A stretch of 64,000 nucleotides of DNA from Pseudomonas sp. PDM14 (GCF_014851905.1 NZ_JACVAQ010000001.1:2232001-2296000); one strand, 5' to 3'. Counted from the first letter of the stretch, positions 19,842 to 31,565 are shown. Notes: generated by a model from the letters alone, not told the origin. Made by a program: numbers and translations.

Positions 19842-20594
19842 ATGTCGCGCCTGCCGTTAATCGGCGTCACCGCCTGCAGCAAGCAGATCGGTCCTCATCC
19901 GTACCACATAGTCGGCGACAAATATGTCCGCGCCGTCGCCGTGGCTGCCGGCGGTCTCCCGCTGGTGATTCCTTCGCTGGCCGAGCTGATCGACCAGCCG
20001 ACCCTGCTGGCCAACCTCGATGGCCTGCTCTTCACCGGGTCACCCTCGAACGTCGAACCCCATCATTATAGTGGCCCCGCCAGCGAGCCAGGCACGCAGC
20101 ACGATGTCGCGCGTGACCAGACCACCCTGCCGCTGATTCGCCAGGCCGTGGCCGCCGGTATTCCGGTGCTCGGCATCTGCCGCGGCTTCCAGGAAATGAA
20201 CGTGGCGTTCGGCGGCAGCCTGCACCAGAAGGTGCATGAAGTCCCCGGCATGATGGACCACCGCGAGCCGGAAGATCAGCCGCTCGAGGTGCAGTACGGT
20301 CCCGCTCACCTGGTGCATGTGCAGCCCGGTGGTGTGCTCTCCGGCCTCGGCTTGCCGGACGAGTTTCTGGTCAATTCCATTCATGGCCAGGGCGTTCAGC
20401 GTCTGGCGCCGGGCCTTCGCGTAGAAGCACTGGCGCCTGACGGGTTGATCGAAGCCTTCTCCGTCGAAGGTGCGCCACGCTTTGCGTTCGGGGTGCAATG
20501 GCACCCGGAATGGCAGGTACGATCCAACCCGAATTATCTCGCCATCTTCCAGGCCTTTGGTGAGGCTTGCAGGGAGAGGGCGGGGCAACGCTGA
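19842..20594 (+). CDS. spuA: Gamma-glutamyl-GABA/polyamine hydrolase, class I glutamine amidotransferase fold
   Basis: It is expected to cleave gamma-glutamyl-GABA or related conjugates back to glutamate, the final step of gamma-glutamylation catabolism (PuuD/PauD type). In the 250-residue protein the nucleophile is Cys113 in LGICRGFQEMN, and the histidine and glutamate of the triad lie in VQWHPEW near the C-terminus. Other family landmarks are GLLFTGSPSNVEP and LVNSIHGQGV. It is the first gene of a plus-strand run of polyamine genes (spuABC and then spuDEFGH), behind an AT-rich inverted repeat. Spacing to spuB is 89 bases. The name follows the P. aeruginosa locus. Confidence 0.92.
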   Translation: MSRLPLIGVTACSKQIGPHPYHIVGDKYVRAVAVAAGGLPLVIPSLAELIDQPTLLANLDGLLFTGSPSNVEPHHYSGPASEPGTQHDVARDQTTLPLIRQAVAAGIPVLGICRGFQEMNVAFGGSLHQKVHEVPGMMDHREPEDQPLEVQYGPAHLVHVQPGGVLSGLGLPDEFLVNSIHGQGVQRLAPGLRVEALAPDGLIEAFSVEGAPRFAFGVQWHPEWQVRSNPNYLAIFQAFGEACRERAGQR

Positions 20595-20683
20595 GTAGGT
20601 GAGGCAACCGGCAGGCGGAACGTTGAGGTTTCGCTAGGCTTTCACCGGTCCGCAGAAGCCGCTCTACCAACCCTGAGGTCTTT

Positions 20684-22042
20684 ATGACTAGCAAGCTCGA
20701 CCAGCTGACCAGCTGGCTGAAAGAACGCAAAATCACCGAAGTAGAATGCTTGATCAGCGATCTTACCGGCATCGCCCGTGGCAAGATTTCGCCGACCAAC
20801 AAGTTCCTCGACGAGAAGGGCATGCGCCTCCCCGAGAGTGTGCTGCTGCAGACCGTTACCGGCGACTACGTCGAGGACGACATTTATTACGACCTGCTCG
20901 ACGAGGCGGACATCGACATGTTCTGCCGTCCCGACGAGAACGCGGTATTCGTCGTGCCGTGGGCCATCGAGCCCACTGCAATGGTGATCCACGACACCTT
21001 CGACAAGCAGGGCAACCCGATCGAGCTGTCGCCGCGCAACATCCTCAAGAACGTGCTCAAGCTCTACGCCGACAAGGGCTGGCAAGCCATCGTCGCGCCC
21101 GAGATGGAGTTCTACCTGACCAAGCGCAACAGCGACCCGGACTTCCCGCTGGAGGCGCCGATCGGCCGCTCCGGTCGCCCGGAAACCGGCCGCCAGTCCT
21201 TCTCCATCGACGCGGCCAACGAGTTCGACCCGCTGTTCGAGGACATGTACGACTGGTGCGAGCTGCAAGGCCTGGACCTGGACACCCTGATCCACGAAGA
21301 AGGCCCGGCGCAGATGGAGATCAACTTCCGTCACGGCGACGCCCTGCACCTGGCCGACCAGATTCTGGTGTTCAAGCGCACCATGCGCGAGGCCGCGCTC
21401 AAGCACGACGTGGCGGCGACCTTCATGGCCAAGCCGATCACCGATGAGCCGGGCAGCGCCATGCACATCCACCAAAGCGTGATCGACATCAAGACCGGCA
21501 AGAACATCTTCTCCGACGATGATGGCGGCATGAGCGAACTGTTCCTGCTTTATATAGGTGGCCTGCAGAAGTACATCCCGGAGCTGCTGCCGCTGTTCGC
21601 GCCCAACGTCAACTCGTTCCGCCGTTTCCTGCCCGACACCTCGGCGCCGGTGAACGTGGAATGGGGCGAGGAGAACCGCACCGTGGGCCTGCGCGTGCCG
21701 GAAGCCACGCCGCAGAACCGCCGTGTGGAAAACCGCCTGGCCGGTGCCGACGCCAACCCGTACCTGGTGCTGGCGGCGACGCTGCTGTGCGGCTACATGG
21801 GCATGGTCGAAGGCGTCGAGGCCAGCGCGCCGGTGAAAGGTCGCGGTTATGAACGACGCAACCTGCGCCTGCCCGTTACCATCGAGAGCGCGCTGGAGCG
21901 GATGGAAGCCTGCAAGGACGCCGAGAAGTACCTGGGCGAGAAGTTCATCCGTGGCTACGTCGCGGTGAAGCGCGCCGAGCATGAGAACTACAAGCGCGTG
22001 ATCAGCTCCTGGGAGCGTGAGTTCCTGCTGCTTTCCGTCTGA
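20684..22042 (+). CDS. spuB: Gamma-glutamylpolyamine synthetase (PauA family)
   Basis: A second glutamine-synthetase-like ligase, 452 residues, for ATP-dependent gamma-glutamylation of polyamines. It has the family start ECLISDLTGIARGK, the glutamate/metal-site stretch APEMEFYL, and GSAMHIHQSVID, NRTVGLRVP and ENRLAGADANPYLVL. ATG 20684 lies behind a GAGG site. It is the second gene of the plus-strand spu run, followed 59 bases later by spuC. SpuB and SpuI are distinct paralogues, consistent with different polyamine preferences, as proposed for the several PauA enzymes of P. aeruginosa. The exact substrate cannot be assigned from sequence. Confidence 0.92.
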   Translation: MTSKLDQLTSWLKERKITEVECLISDLTGIARGKISPTNKFLDEKGMRLPESVLLQTVTGDYVEDDIYYDLLDEADIDMFCRPDENAVFVVPWAIEPTAMVIHDTFDKQGNPIELSPRNILKNVLKLYADKGWQAIVAPEMEFYLTKRNSDPDFPLEAPIGRSGRPETGRQSFSIDAANEFDPLFEDMYDWCELQGLDLDTLIHEEGPAQMEINFRHGDALHLADQILVFKRTMREAALKHDVAATFMAKPITDEPGSAMHIHQSVIDIKTGKNIFSDDDGGMSELFLLYIGGLQKYIPELLPLFAPNVNSFRRFLPDTSAPVNVEWGEENRTVGLRVPEATPQNRRVENRLAGADANPYLVLAATLLCGYMGMVEGVEASAPVKGRGYERRNLRLPVTIESALERMEACKDAEKYLGEKFIRGYVAVKRAEHENYKRVISSWEREFLLLSV

Positions 22043-22101
22043 TTGGGGCGGGTGCCGGCGCAAGACCTGCCCGGCACCCTGGTTTAATCCTGAGGTGAAG
22101 T

Positions 22102-23475
22102 ATGACCAACCAAGCGAACAACCCGAAAACCCGTGAGTGGCAGGCCATGAGCCGTGAGCACCACCTCGCGCCGTTCAGCGATTATCAGCAGCTGCACGAG
22201 AAGGGTCCGCGCATTGTCACCAAGGCCGACGGTGTCTACCTGTGGGACAGCGAAGGCAACAAGATTCTCGACGGCATGGCTGGCCTGTGGTGCGTGGCCA
22301 TCGGCTACGGCCGTGAAGAACTGGTCGAGGCGGCCAGCAAGCAGATGCGCGAGCTGCCGTTCTACAACACCTTCTTCCAGACCGCCCACCCGCCGGTGCT
22401 GGAGTTGGCCAAGGCGATCGCCGACGTGACCCCGGCCGGCATGAACCACGTGTTCTTCACCGGTTCCGGCTCCGAAGGCAACGACACCATGCTGCGCATG
22501 GTTCGCCACTACTGGGCGCTGAAGGGCCAGCCGAACAAGAAGGTCATCATCAGCCGCCTCAACGGCTACCACGGCTCCACCGTGGCTGGCGCCAGCCTGG
22601 GCGGCATGACCTACATGCACGAACAAGGCGACCTGCCGATTCCGGGCATCGTGCACATCCCGCAGCCGTACTGGTTCGGCGAGGGTGGCGACATGACCCC
22701 CGACGCGTTCGGCATCTGGGCCGCCGAGCAGCTGGAAAAGAAAATCCTCGAAGTCGGCGAAGACAACGTCGCGGCCTTCATCGCCGAGCCGATCCAGGGC
22801 GCCGGCGGCGTGATCATTCCGCCGGATACCTACTGGCCGAAAGTGCGCGAGATCCTCGCCAAGTACGACATCCTGTTCGTGGCTGATGAAGTGATCTGCG
22901 GCTTCGGTCGTACCGGCGAGTGGTTCGGCAGCGATCACTTCGGCAACAAGCCGGACCTGATGACCATCGCCAAGGGCATGACCAGCGGCTACGTGCCGAT
23001 GGGTGGCCTGGTAGTCAGTGACAAGGTGTTTCAGGTGATCAACGCCGGTGGTGATTTCAACCACGGCTTCACCTATTCCGGGCACCCGGTTGCCGCTGCG
23101 GTGGGCGTGGAAAACATCCGCATCCTGCGCGAAGAAAAAATCATCGAGCGGGTGAAGGCGGAAACGGCACCGTATTTGCAGAAGCGTCTACGTGAACTGG
23201 CGGATCATCCGCTGGTGGGCGAAGTCCGCGGTGTGGGCATGCTCGGCGCCATCGAACTGGCGAAGAACAAGCAGACCCGCGAGCGTTTCCCGAGCGAAAC
23301 GGGCGTCGGCATGATCTGCCGCGGCCATTGCTTCGAGAACGGACTGATCATGCGCGCCGTCGGCGACACCATGATCATCGCGCCACCGCTGGTGATCAGC
23401 AAAAGCGAGATTGACGAGCTGATCGAAAAAGCACGCAAGTGCCTCGATCTCACCGCACGTGCTGTACTGGTCTGA
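22102..23475 (+). CDS. spuC: Putrescine/cadaverine:pyruvate aminotransferase
   Basis: A PLP-dependent class III aminotransferase that moves an amino group from putrescine or cadaverine to pyruvate, giving alanine and an aminoaldehyde. In the 457-residue protein the PLP lysine is Lys291 in DLMTIAKGMTSG, preceded by VADEVICGFGRTG with the cofactor-binding Asp. The substrate and cofactor loops GSGSEGNDTMLRMV and NGYHGST are intact. ATG 22102 follows a GAGGTGA site. It lies between spuB and spuD. With SpuA and SpuB it gives the cell a direct transamination route and a gamma-glutamyl route for the same diamines. Confidence 0.95.
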   Translation: MTNQANNPKTREWQAMSREHHLAPFSDYQQLHEKGPRIVTKADGVYLWDSEGNKILDGMAGLWCVAIGYGREELVEAASKQMRELPFYNTFFQTAHPPVLELAKAIADVTPAGMNHVFFTGSGSEGNDTMLRMVRHYWALKGQPNKKVIISRLNGYHGSTVAGASLGGMTYMHEQGDLPIPGIVHIPQPYWFGEGGDMTPDAFGIWAAEQLEKKILEVGEDNVAAFIAEPIQGAGGVIIPPDTYWPKVREILAKYDILFVADEVICGFGRTGEWFGSDHFGNKPDLMTIAKGMTSGYVPMGGLVVSDKVFQVINAGGDFNHGFTYSGHPVAAAVGVENIRILREEKIIERVKAETAPYLQKRLRELADHPLVGEVRGVGMLGAIELAKNKQTRERFPSETGVGMICRGHCFENGLIMRAVGDTMIIAPPLVISKSEIDELIEKARKCLDLTARAVLV

Positions 23476-23580
23476 GGCTTGAGCGACACGCCATACCTTG
23501 CCAGACTGCGCCGGTGCGTTGGCCAGGCTCACCGGGAGGTGTGCCGCTCAGGCGGCGCGACCCCCGGATACTTCCAATGA

Positions 23581-24699
<1,119 letters not shown>

Positions 24700-24712
24700 C
24701 AGCAGCGACACC

Positions 24713-24736
24713 CTCCGGCGGGTGCTCCCGCCGGAG
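24713..24736 (+). other. Strong intercistronic hairpin after spuD
   Basis: CTCCGGCGGG and CCCGCCGGAG form a perfect 10-bp stem with a TGCT loop and no T-run. It is more likely an mRNA-stabilising or processing element that raises SpuD output than a terminator. Confidence 0.6.
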
Positions 24737-24754
24737 ACCTGCCAGGAGGACACC

Positions 24755-24841
24755 ATGCTCCAACTCCTGCACCGTCTACCGCTCAACACGAGTCCCACAC
24801 AGCTCCGTGCGCGGGCGGCTGGGCGTCGTATGCAGGTTTAG
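24755..24841 (+). CDS. Candidate 28-codon small ORF between spuD and spuE
   Basis: An ATG at 24755 lies seven to eight bases after a near-ideal ribosome-binding site, AGGAGG. The frame runs 28 codons to a TAG and begins MLQLLHRLPLNTS; the product is rich in Arg and Leu. It fills much of the 218-base spuD-spuE gap and ends 76 bases before spuE. The strong site with no larger gene suggests translation, possibly as a leader peptide affecting spuE, but nothing shows a function. It may instead be a remnant of a displaced start. I do not recognise it. Confidence 0.35.
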   Translation: MLQLLHRLPLNTSPTQLRARAAGRRMQV

Positions 24842-24914
24842 GCAACGGACAACGCAGTTTTCCACCAATCCCGGTCGCCGAAGCGGCCAGTAGATCAATA
24901 AGAATGAGGACTAA

Positions 24915-26012
<1,098 letters not shown>

Positions 26013-26021
26013 GCCTCTTTG

Positions 26022-26041
26022 CCCGGCCTCGCCGCCGGGCC
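26022..26041 (+). other. Intercistronic hairpin between spuE and spuF
   Basis: GCCCGGC and GCCGGGC pair around a six-base loop without a clear T-run. It could set the ratio of binding protein to membrane components. Confidence 0.45.
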
Positions 26042-26067
26042 CTATTTCGTACCGGGAGTTTTGCAAA

Positions 26068-27222
26068 ATGGCCGTTGCGTCCAGCGCCTACAAGAAAGCC
26101 CTAGAAGGCAGCCAACAACCCAAAGAGGTGTTGGTGAAAATCGATCGCGTGACGAAGAAGTTCGACGAAACCATCGCCGTCGACGACGTCTCGCTGACCA
26201 TCAACAAGGGTGAGATCTTCGCCCTGCTCGGCGGCTCCGGCTCCGGCAAGTCCACCCTGCTGCGCATGCTCGCCGGCTTCGAGCGACCGACTGAAGGGCG
26301 CATCTTCCTCGACGGTGTCGACATCACCGACATGCCGCCCTACGAGCGGCCGATCAACATGATGTTCCAGTCCTACGCGCTGTTCCCGCACATGACCGTG
26401 GCGCAGAACATTGCCTTCGGCCTCAAGCAGGATCGCCTGTCCAAGAGCGAGATCGACGAGCGCGTGGCCGAGATGCTCAAGCTGGTGCACATGACCCAGT
26501 ACGCCAAGCGCAAGCCGCACCAGCTCTCCGGCGGCCAGCGTCAGCGCGTGGCCCTGGCCCGCTCGCTGGCCAAGCGACCGAAGCTGCTACTGCTCGACGA
26601 GCCGATGGGCGCCCTGGACAAGAAGCTGCGTTCGCAGATGCAGCTGGAGCTGGTGGAAATCATCGAGCGCGTTGGCGTGACCTGTGTGATGGTGACCCAC
26701 GACCAGGAAGAGGCCATGACCATGGCCCAGCGCATCGCCATCATGCACCTCGGCTGGATCGCCCAGATCGGCAGCCCGGTGGACATCTACGAGACTCCGG
26801 CCAGCCGCCTGGTCTGCGAGTTCATCGGCAACGTCAACCTGTTCGAGGGCACCCTGGTCACCGACGACATCGACCACGCCGTGATCGATTGCCCGCAACT
26901 CGACAAGCCGATCTACATCGGCCACGGCATCAGTACCCGTGCCGAAGAGAAGCGCCTGAGCTACGCCCTGCGCCCGGAAAAACTGCTGATGGCCACCGAA
27001 CTGCCGGCCGACCATGAGCACGCCAACTACAACTGGAGCAACGGCCACGTCCACGACATCGCCTACCTCGGCGGCCACTCGGTGTACTACGTCAAGCTGA
27101 CCTCGGGGCAGGTCGTGCAGTGCTTCATCGCCAACGCCGAGCGCCGCGGCAAGCGTCCGACCTGGGACGACGCCGTGGTGGTGTACTGGGAAGACGACAG
27201 CGGCGTGGTACTGCAATCATGA
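26068..27222 (+). CDS. spuF: Polyamine ABC transporter ATPase
   Basis: The cytoplasmic ATPase of the SpuDEFGH putrescine/spermidine importer (PotA/PotG type). In its 384 residues the Walker A is GGSGSGKST, the signature is LSGGQRQRVALARSL, the Walker B is LLLLDEPMGALD and the switch histidine lies in VMVTHDQEEAMT. A TOBE-type C-terminal domain follows. ATG 26068 follows a GGGAG site. Its TGA overlaps the spuG ATG (ATGA at 27219), indicating translational coupling. About 25 residues precede the ATPase core, as in PotG-type proteins. Confidence 0.95.
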   Translation: MAVASSAYKKALEGSQQPKEVLVKIDRVTKKFDETIAVDDVSLTINKGEIFALLGGSGSGKSTLLRMLAGFERPTEGRIFLDGVDITDMPPYERPINMMFQSYALFPHMTVAQNIAFGLKQDRLSKSEIDERVAEMLKLVHMTQYAKRKPHQLSGGQRQRVALARSLAKRPKLLLLDEPMGALDKKLRSQMQLELVEIIERVGVTCVMVTHDQEEAMTMAQRIAIMHLGWIAQIGSPVDIYETPASRLVCEFIGNVNLFEGTLVTDDIDHAVIDCPQLDKPIYIGHGISTRAEEKRLSYALRPEKLLMATELPADHEHANYNWSNGHVHDIAYLGGHSVYYVKLTSGQVVQCFIANAERRGKRPTWDDAVVVYWEDDSGVVLQS

Positions 27223-28127
27223 AACTCTCCCGTCTGAAGCGATACCTGCCAACGGGGCGCCACGTCGTCATCGGCATTCCGTTCTTCTGGCTGTTCCTGT
27301 TCTTCCTGCTGCCGTTCTTCATCGTCCTGAAGATCAGCTTCGCCGAAGCAGACGTGGCCATTCCGCCGTACACGGAAATCTACAGCTGGGCGGAAAACCA
27401 GCTGTCCATCGTGCTCAACCTCGGCAACTACATCTTCCTCAGCGAAGATGAGCTGTACCTGGCGGCTTACCTCGGCTCGCTGAAGATGGCCTTCATCAGC
27501 ACCGTGCTGTGCATCCTCATCGGCTACCCGATGGCCTACGCCATCGCCCGGGCCAGCAAGGAAATGCAGACCGTACTGCTGCTGCTGATCATGATGCCGA
27601 CCTGGACTGCGATCCTGATCCGCGTCTACGCCTGGATGGGCATCCTCAGCACCAACGGCCTGCTCAACAGCCTGCTGCTGAGCATCGGCCTGATCGACGA
27701 GCCGCTGCAGATCCTCAACACCAACCTCGCGGTGTACATCGGCGTGGTCTATTCGTACCTGCCGTTCATGATCCTGCCGCTGTTCGCCAACCTGGTGAAA
27801 CACGACAACAGCCTGCTGGAAGCCGCTTCCGACCTGGGCTCGAGCAACTTCAACAACTTCTGGAAGATCACCGTGCCGCTGTCCAAGAACGGCCTCATCG
27901 CCGGCAGCATGCTGGTGTTCATTCCCGTGGTCGGCGAATTCGTCATCCCCGAGCTGCTCGGCGGGCCGGAGACGCTGATGATCGGCAAGGTGTTGTGGCA
28001 GGAGTTCTTCAACAACCGCGACTGGCCGGTAGCCTCGGCGCTGGCGGTGGTGATGCTGGCGGTGCTGATCGTGCCGATCATTCTGTTCAACCGTAACCAG
28101 GCCAAAGAGATGGAGGGCCGCGCATGA
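27219..28127 (+). CDS. spuG: Polyamine ABC transporter permease
   Basis: An inner-membrane permease subunit (PotB/PotH type) of 302 residues with six predicted helices. The cytoplasmic EAA loop, EAASDLGSSNFNNFWKITVP, contacts the ATPase. ATG 27219 overlaps the spuF stop, and its own stop overlaps the spuH ATG, so the three membrane/ATPase genes are translationally coupled. The first segment GIPFFWLFLFFLLPFFIVL is the usual N-terminal helix. It would form a heterodimeric channel with SpuH for putrescine and spermidine delivered by SpuD and SpuE. Confidence 0.95.
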   Translation: MKLSRLKRYLPTGRHVVIGIPFFWLFLFFLLPFFIVLKISFAEADVAIPPYTEIYSWAENQLSIVLNLGNYIFLSEDELYLAAYLGSLKMAFISTVLCILIGYPMAYAIARASKEMQTVLLLLIMMPTWTAILIRVYAWMGILSTNGLLNSLLLSIGLIDEPLQILNTNLAVYIGVVYSYLPFMILPLFANLVKHDNSLLEAASDLGSSNFNNFWKITVPLSKNGLIAGSMLVFIPVVGEFVIPELLGGPETLMIGKVLWQEFFNNRDWPVASALAVVMLAVLIVPIILFNRNQAKEMEGRA

Positions 28128-28993
28128 ACCGCCTTCGTTTCTCCACGGTAATGCTCTGGCTCGGGCTGCTGTTCATCTACCTGCCCATGCTGATCATGGT
28201 CATCTACTCGTTCAACGCCTCCAAGCTGGTGACGGTGTGGGGCGGCTGGTCGCTGAAGTGGTACGCCGGCCTGCTCGACAACAGTCAGCTGATGGGCGCA
28301 GTGATGCGCTCGCTGGAGATCGCCTGCTACACGGCGATCGCCGCGGTGGCGCTGGGCACCCTGGCGGCCTTCGTGCTGACCCGGGTGACCCGCTTCAAGG
28401 GCCGCACGCTGTTCGGTGGCCTGGTCACCGCGCCGCTGGTGATGCCCGAGGTGATCACCGGTCTGTCGCTGCTGCTGCTGTTCGTGGCCATGGCGCAACT
28501 GATCGGCTGGCCCACCGAGCGTGGCCTGGTGACCATCTGGATTGCCCACACCACGTTCTGCGCCGCCTACGTGGCGGTGGTGGTGTCGGCACGCCTGCGC
28601 GAGCTGGACCTGTCCATCGAGGAAGCCGCGATGGACCTGGGCGCCAAGCCGTTCAAGGTGTTCTTCCTGATCACCATCCCGATGATCGCGCCGTCGCTGG
28701 CGGCTGGCGGCATGATGTCCTTCGCCCTGTCGCTGGACGACCTGGTACTGGCCAGCTTCGTTTCCGGCCCCGGCTCCACCACCCTGCCGATGGAGGTGTT
28801 CTCCGCCGTGCGCCTGGGTGTGAAGCCGGAGATCAACGCCGTTGCCAGCCTGATTTTGCTGGTGGTCTCGCTGTTCACCTTCTGCGCCTGGTTCTTTGCC
28901 CGTCGCGCCGAAGAGAGCCGCAAGCGGGCGATCCTGGAAGCCATGGAGTCCACGGCCGGCGAGGTCGAGAAGTCCAACTGGAAGCCGGCGTAA
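28124..28993 (+). CDS. spuH: Polyamine ABC transporter permease
   Basis: The partner permease of SpuG (PotC/PotI type), 289 residues with six predicted helices. The EAA loop reads EEAAMDLGAKPFKVFFLIT, and SLDDLVLASFVSGPGSTTLP is typical of PotC. Its ATG overlaps the spuG stop by four bases. A strong terminator follows, closing the transporter operon. The C-terminus has a charged tail of about 30 residues (RRAEESRKRAILEAMES) of unknown role. Confidence 0.95.
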   Translation: MNRLRFSTVMLWLGLLFIYLPMLIMVIYSFNASKLVTVWGGWSLKWYAGLLDNSQLMGAVMRSLEIACYTAIAAVALGTLAAFVLTRVTRFKGRTLFGGLVTAPLVMPEVITGLSLLLLFVAMAQLIGWPTERGLVTIWIAHTTFCAAYVAVVVSARLRELDLSIEEAAMDLGAKPFKVFFLITIPMIAPSLAAGGMMSFALSLDDLVLASFVSGPGSTTLPMEVFSAVRLGVKPEINAVASLILLVVSLFTFCAWFFARRAEESRKRAILEAMESTAGEVEKSNWKPA

Positions 28994-29017
28994 GCCGCAC
29001 CCGTCACCGCAATAACG

Positions 29018-29050
29018 ACAAAGGCCACCTTCGGGTGGCCTTTGTTTTTT
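29018..29050 (+). terminator. Terminator after spuH
   Basis: ACAAAGGCCACC and GGTGGCCTTTGT pair around TTCG, followed by TTTTTT. It is a textbook Rho-independent terminator for the spu operon. Confidence 0.9.
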
Positions 29051-29127
29051 CAGGTGTTGTCTGGGGGGCGAACGGTGGATGACGCTCGGCTTATCCACCG
29101 ACGGCCCATCAAGCGGCCACTGCCGGC

Positions 29128-31509
29128 CTACTTTGCCGGCGTCAGCAGCAGCGTTCCGCGGGTATTGGCCCGGACCTCTTCCTCATCGAAATGCATCGGC
29201 AGGTACTGGCCTTCGATGTACGCCTCGGCCTGGTCGGCGTAGTGCGCATCGAAGGGAGCACCGCTCTGGCCCAGCGGATTGATGCCCAGGCCGTGTGCGC
29301 CGTCGGCGAGGTCGATGAGGCGCCGTGTCGAAGGGCCGTAGACCACCGACCAGGGCGCCGGACCGACCCGGTGGGAAAGGTTGTTCGGCACTTCGTGGCC
29401 ACCCGGTGCAGCGAGCGGGCCAACGTTGAACAGCCGGTCGAGCGGCTTCTGCCCGCCCAGCGGGTGCTCGTGGGTCAGGGTGTGGCCCTTGCCCCAGGTC
29501 CATTGGCTGCTGTCGGCGCCGAAGGTCTGGCGCAGGTGGGCGAGGCTGGCCTGCCACGCAGCCTTCACCGTTTCGGCACGCGTCTCCACGGCTTCGCTGT
29601 CGCGTCTGTCCCACCACGGCGAACTGGCGTCGGCGGTCAGGCGTGGCAACGCGCTGTCGAGCACGCGGGTCTGCAGCAGGCTGTCGAAGAAGGCCGCGCC
29701 CAGCTCGTCGCGCATGGCCTGGTTGGCCAGCTCGAAGGTCAACTGGTTGAACAGGGTGGCGGCCGTAGACTGCAGCGGGTGCGCGCCGTCCCAGCTGGCC
29801 AGTTGCTCGACCAGGGCGCGTTCGCCGTCGTCTGCCGCCGCGGCGCGCAGGTCGGCGAGAATCGGCGCCAGCAGGCGCGGCCCGTAGCCGGTGCCGTCGT
29901 CCAGCTGCAGCGCCTGGCTGTTGTGCAGGTCCCACTTCACCTCGGGCTGCGCCAGGCGCTGGTTGAGGCGCTCGCCACGGTCGGCGAGGTTGTAGTAGCC
30001 GGGAATCGCCACGCCGCTGGGGGACTGCGGCTGGAAGTTGGCGGAGATGATGTAGCCGCGCGGCGGGTTCTCTTCCTGTGGGTTGGCAGTGAACGGCAGG
30101 TAGCCGGGCTTGTCCGCCTCGCCGTTGCTGCCGTCGAGGATGAAGCTCGGATTGACCCCCACCGGACGCCGCGGCAGCTTGCCGGCGGCCCACCAGCCAA
30201 TATCGCCGCTGGCGTTGGCGTAGATCACGTTGAGGCCGGGGGCATGGATCTTCTCGGCGGCGGCGCGGGCCTTGTCCAGGCTGTCGGCGCGGTTGAGCTG
30301 GTAGAAGGCCTCGAGGATCGGGTTCTCGGTCTCGAGGAACGCCCACCACATGGCGATGGGCGTTGCGCCGGCCTGGTCGCCCAGCGCGTCGTTGATGATC
30401 GGCCCGTGCGGCGAGCGGCGCAGGCTCAGCCTGACCGGCTCGGCATCCTTGACCTGGATGGTCTCCTCGCGGCGCTGCAGGTCGACCCACTGGCCGTTGA
30501 TCTGTACCTGCTCGGGATTGTCCGGGTTGACCTTCTCGGCGATCAGGTCGAGGTCGTCGTTCTGGAACATGGTCAGGCTCCAGGCGAACTGCCGGTTGTG
30601 CCCGAGGGACGCATAGGGGTTGAGCGCCTGGTGATGACCGTACAGCTCGAAGCCGGGGTAGCTGAGCTGCGCCTCGTACCACACCGCCGGCGCGGCGAAA
30701 CGGATGTGCGGGTCGCCGGCCAGCAGTGGCTTGCCGCTGGCGGTACGGCTGCCGGCGACGGCCCAGGCATTGCTGCCCTCGAACTGCGGCAGGCCGGCGT
30801 CGACCAGCGCCTGCTGGCTGAGCCGCGCCAGGCTGTTCAGCGCCTGCCAGTCGTCGTTGCCAAGACGCTGGCCGACCGCGCCGCCGGGGTGCCAGTCGAG
30901 GTCGAACACGCGTAAGTAGTCGGCGCCGAGGCTGTCGCGCACATGGGTCAGCACCGGCTCGGTGCGGAACGCGGCGGCGAAGCTGTAGGCCATGTAGCCG
31001 GCGACGGACACCGTATCTTCGAGGGTGAAGGGGCGTTTGCTGATGCCGAGCAGGTCGAACTCGAGCGGCGCCGGGCGGCCGTCCTGGAACTGGTTGATGC
31101 CGTCGAGGTAGGCCTGCAGGGCTTTCACCGCCGGGCTGTTGCGGTCCAGCGTGGCGGTGTAGCGGTCGGCATGCTCGCGGATGCCGAGGGTGCGGAACAG
31201 GCGGTCGGTGTCGACCAGCTTGGCGCCGAACACCTCGGCCAGTTCGCCGCGCGCCAGGCGCCGCAGCATTTCCATCTGGAACAGGCGGTCCTGGGCGTGC
31301 ACGAAGCCCAGGGCGCGGTACATGTCGGCCTCGTTCTGCGCCTGGATATGCGGCACACCGCGCTCGTCGTAGCGCACGCTGACGGGCGCCTGCAAGTTGG
31401 CCAGGCTCAGGTTGCCATCGCGCACCGGCTGCTTGCTGTGGCCGTACCAGGTGGCACCAGCGGCGACCGCGGCAATCGCCACGGCGAGAAGGGTCAGGCT
31501 GCGTTTCAT
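29128..31509 (-). CDS. hacB: Acyl-homoserine lactone acylase/penicillin acylase family (HacB-like)
   Basis: A periplasmic Ntn-hydrolase of 793 residues, made as a precursor that cuts itself into two chains. After a signal anchor (about residues 6-22) comes the alpha-chain motif YDERGVPHIQA. The new N-terminal nucleophile of the beta chain is Ser246 in FEGSNAWAVAG. The family removes acyl chains from N-acyl-homoserine lactones or beta-lactams. I chose ATG 31509 because GGAG lies at the correct distance. Location just after spuH matches PA0305 (HacB) of P. aeruginosa, an AHL acylase favouring long chains. That specificity is inferred from synteny. An AraC-type regulator gene diverges from it. 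Confidence 0.86.
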   Translation of the reverse strand: MKRSLTLLAVAIAAVAAGATWYGHSKQPVRDGNLSLANLQAPVSVRYDERGVPHIQAQNEADMYRALGFVHAQDRLFQMEMLRRLARGELAEVFGAKLVDTDRLFRTLGIREHADRYTATLDRNSPAVKALQAYLDGINQFQDGRPAPLEFDLLGISKRPFTLEDTVSVAGYMAYSFAAAFRTEPVLTHVRDSLGADYLRVFDLDWHPGGAVGQRLGNDDWQALNSLARLSQQALVDAGLPQFEGSNAWAVAGSRTASGKPLLAGDPHIRFAAPAVWYEAQLSYPGFELYGHHQALNPYASLGHNRQFAWSLTMFQNDDLDLIAEKVNPDNPEQVQINGQWVDLQRREETIQVKDAEPVRLSLRRSPHGPIINDALGDQAGATPIAMWWAFLETENPILEAFYQLNRADSLDKARAAAEKIHAPGLNVIYANASGDIGWWAAGKLPRRPVGVNPSFILDGSNGEADKPGYLPFTANPQEENPPRGYIISANFQPQSPSGVAIPGYYNLADRGERLNQRLAQPEVKWDLHNSQALQLDDGTGYGPRLLAPILADLRAAAADDGERALVEQLASWDGAHPLQSTAATLFNQLTFELANQAMRDELGAAFFDSLLQTRVLDSALPRLTADASSPWWDRRDSEAVETRAETVKAAWQASLAHLRQTFGADSSQWTWGKGHTLTHEHPLGGQKPLDRLFNVGPLAAPGGHEVPNNLSHRVGPAPWSVVYGPSTRRLIDLADGAHGLGINPLGQSGAPFDAHYADQAEAYIEGQYLPMHFDEEEVRANTRGTLLLTPAK

Positions 31510-31565
31510 CGGTGTACTCCTTGTTCTTGTACGCGCATTCTGGACAGCCGACGGGTGGCGATCAT

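Noticed and set aside
24713..24736. Hairpin after spuD as a transcription terminator
   Set aside because: It lacks a T-run, and spuE to spuH must be expressed downstream with no clear new promoter, so an RNA-stability role is more likely.
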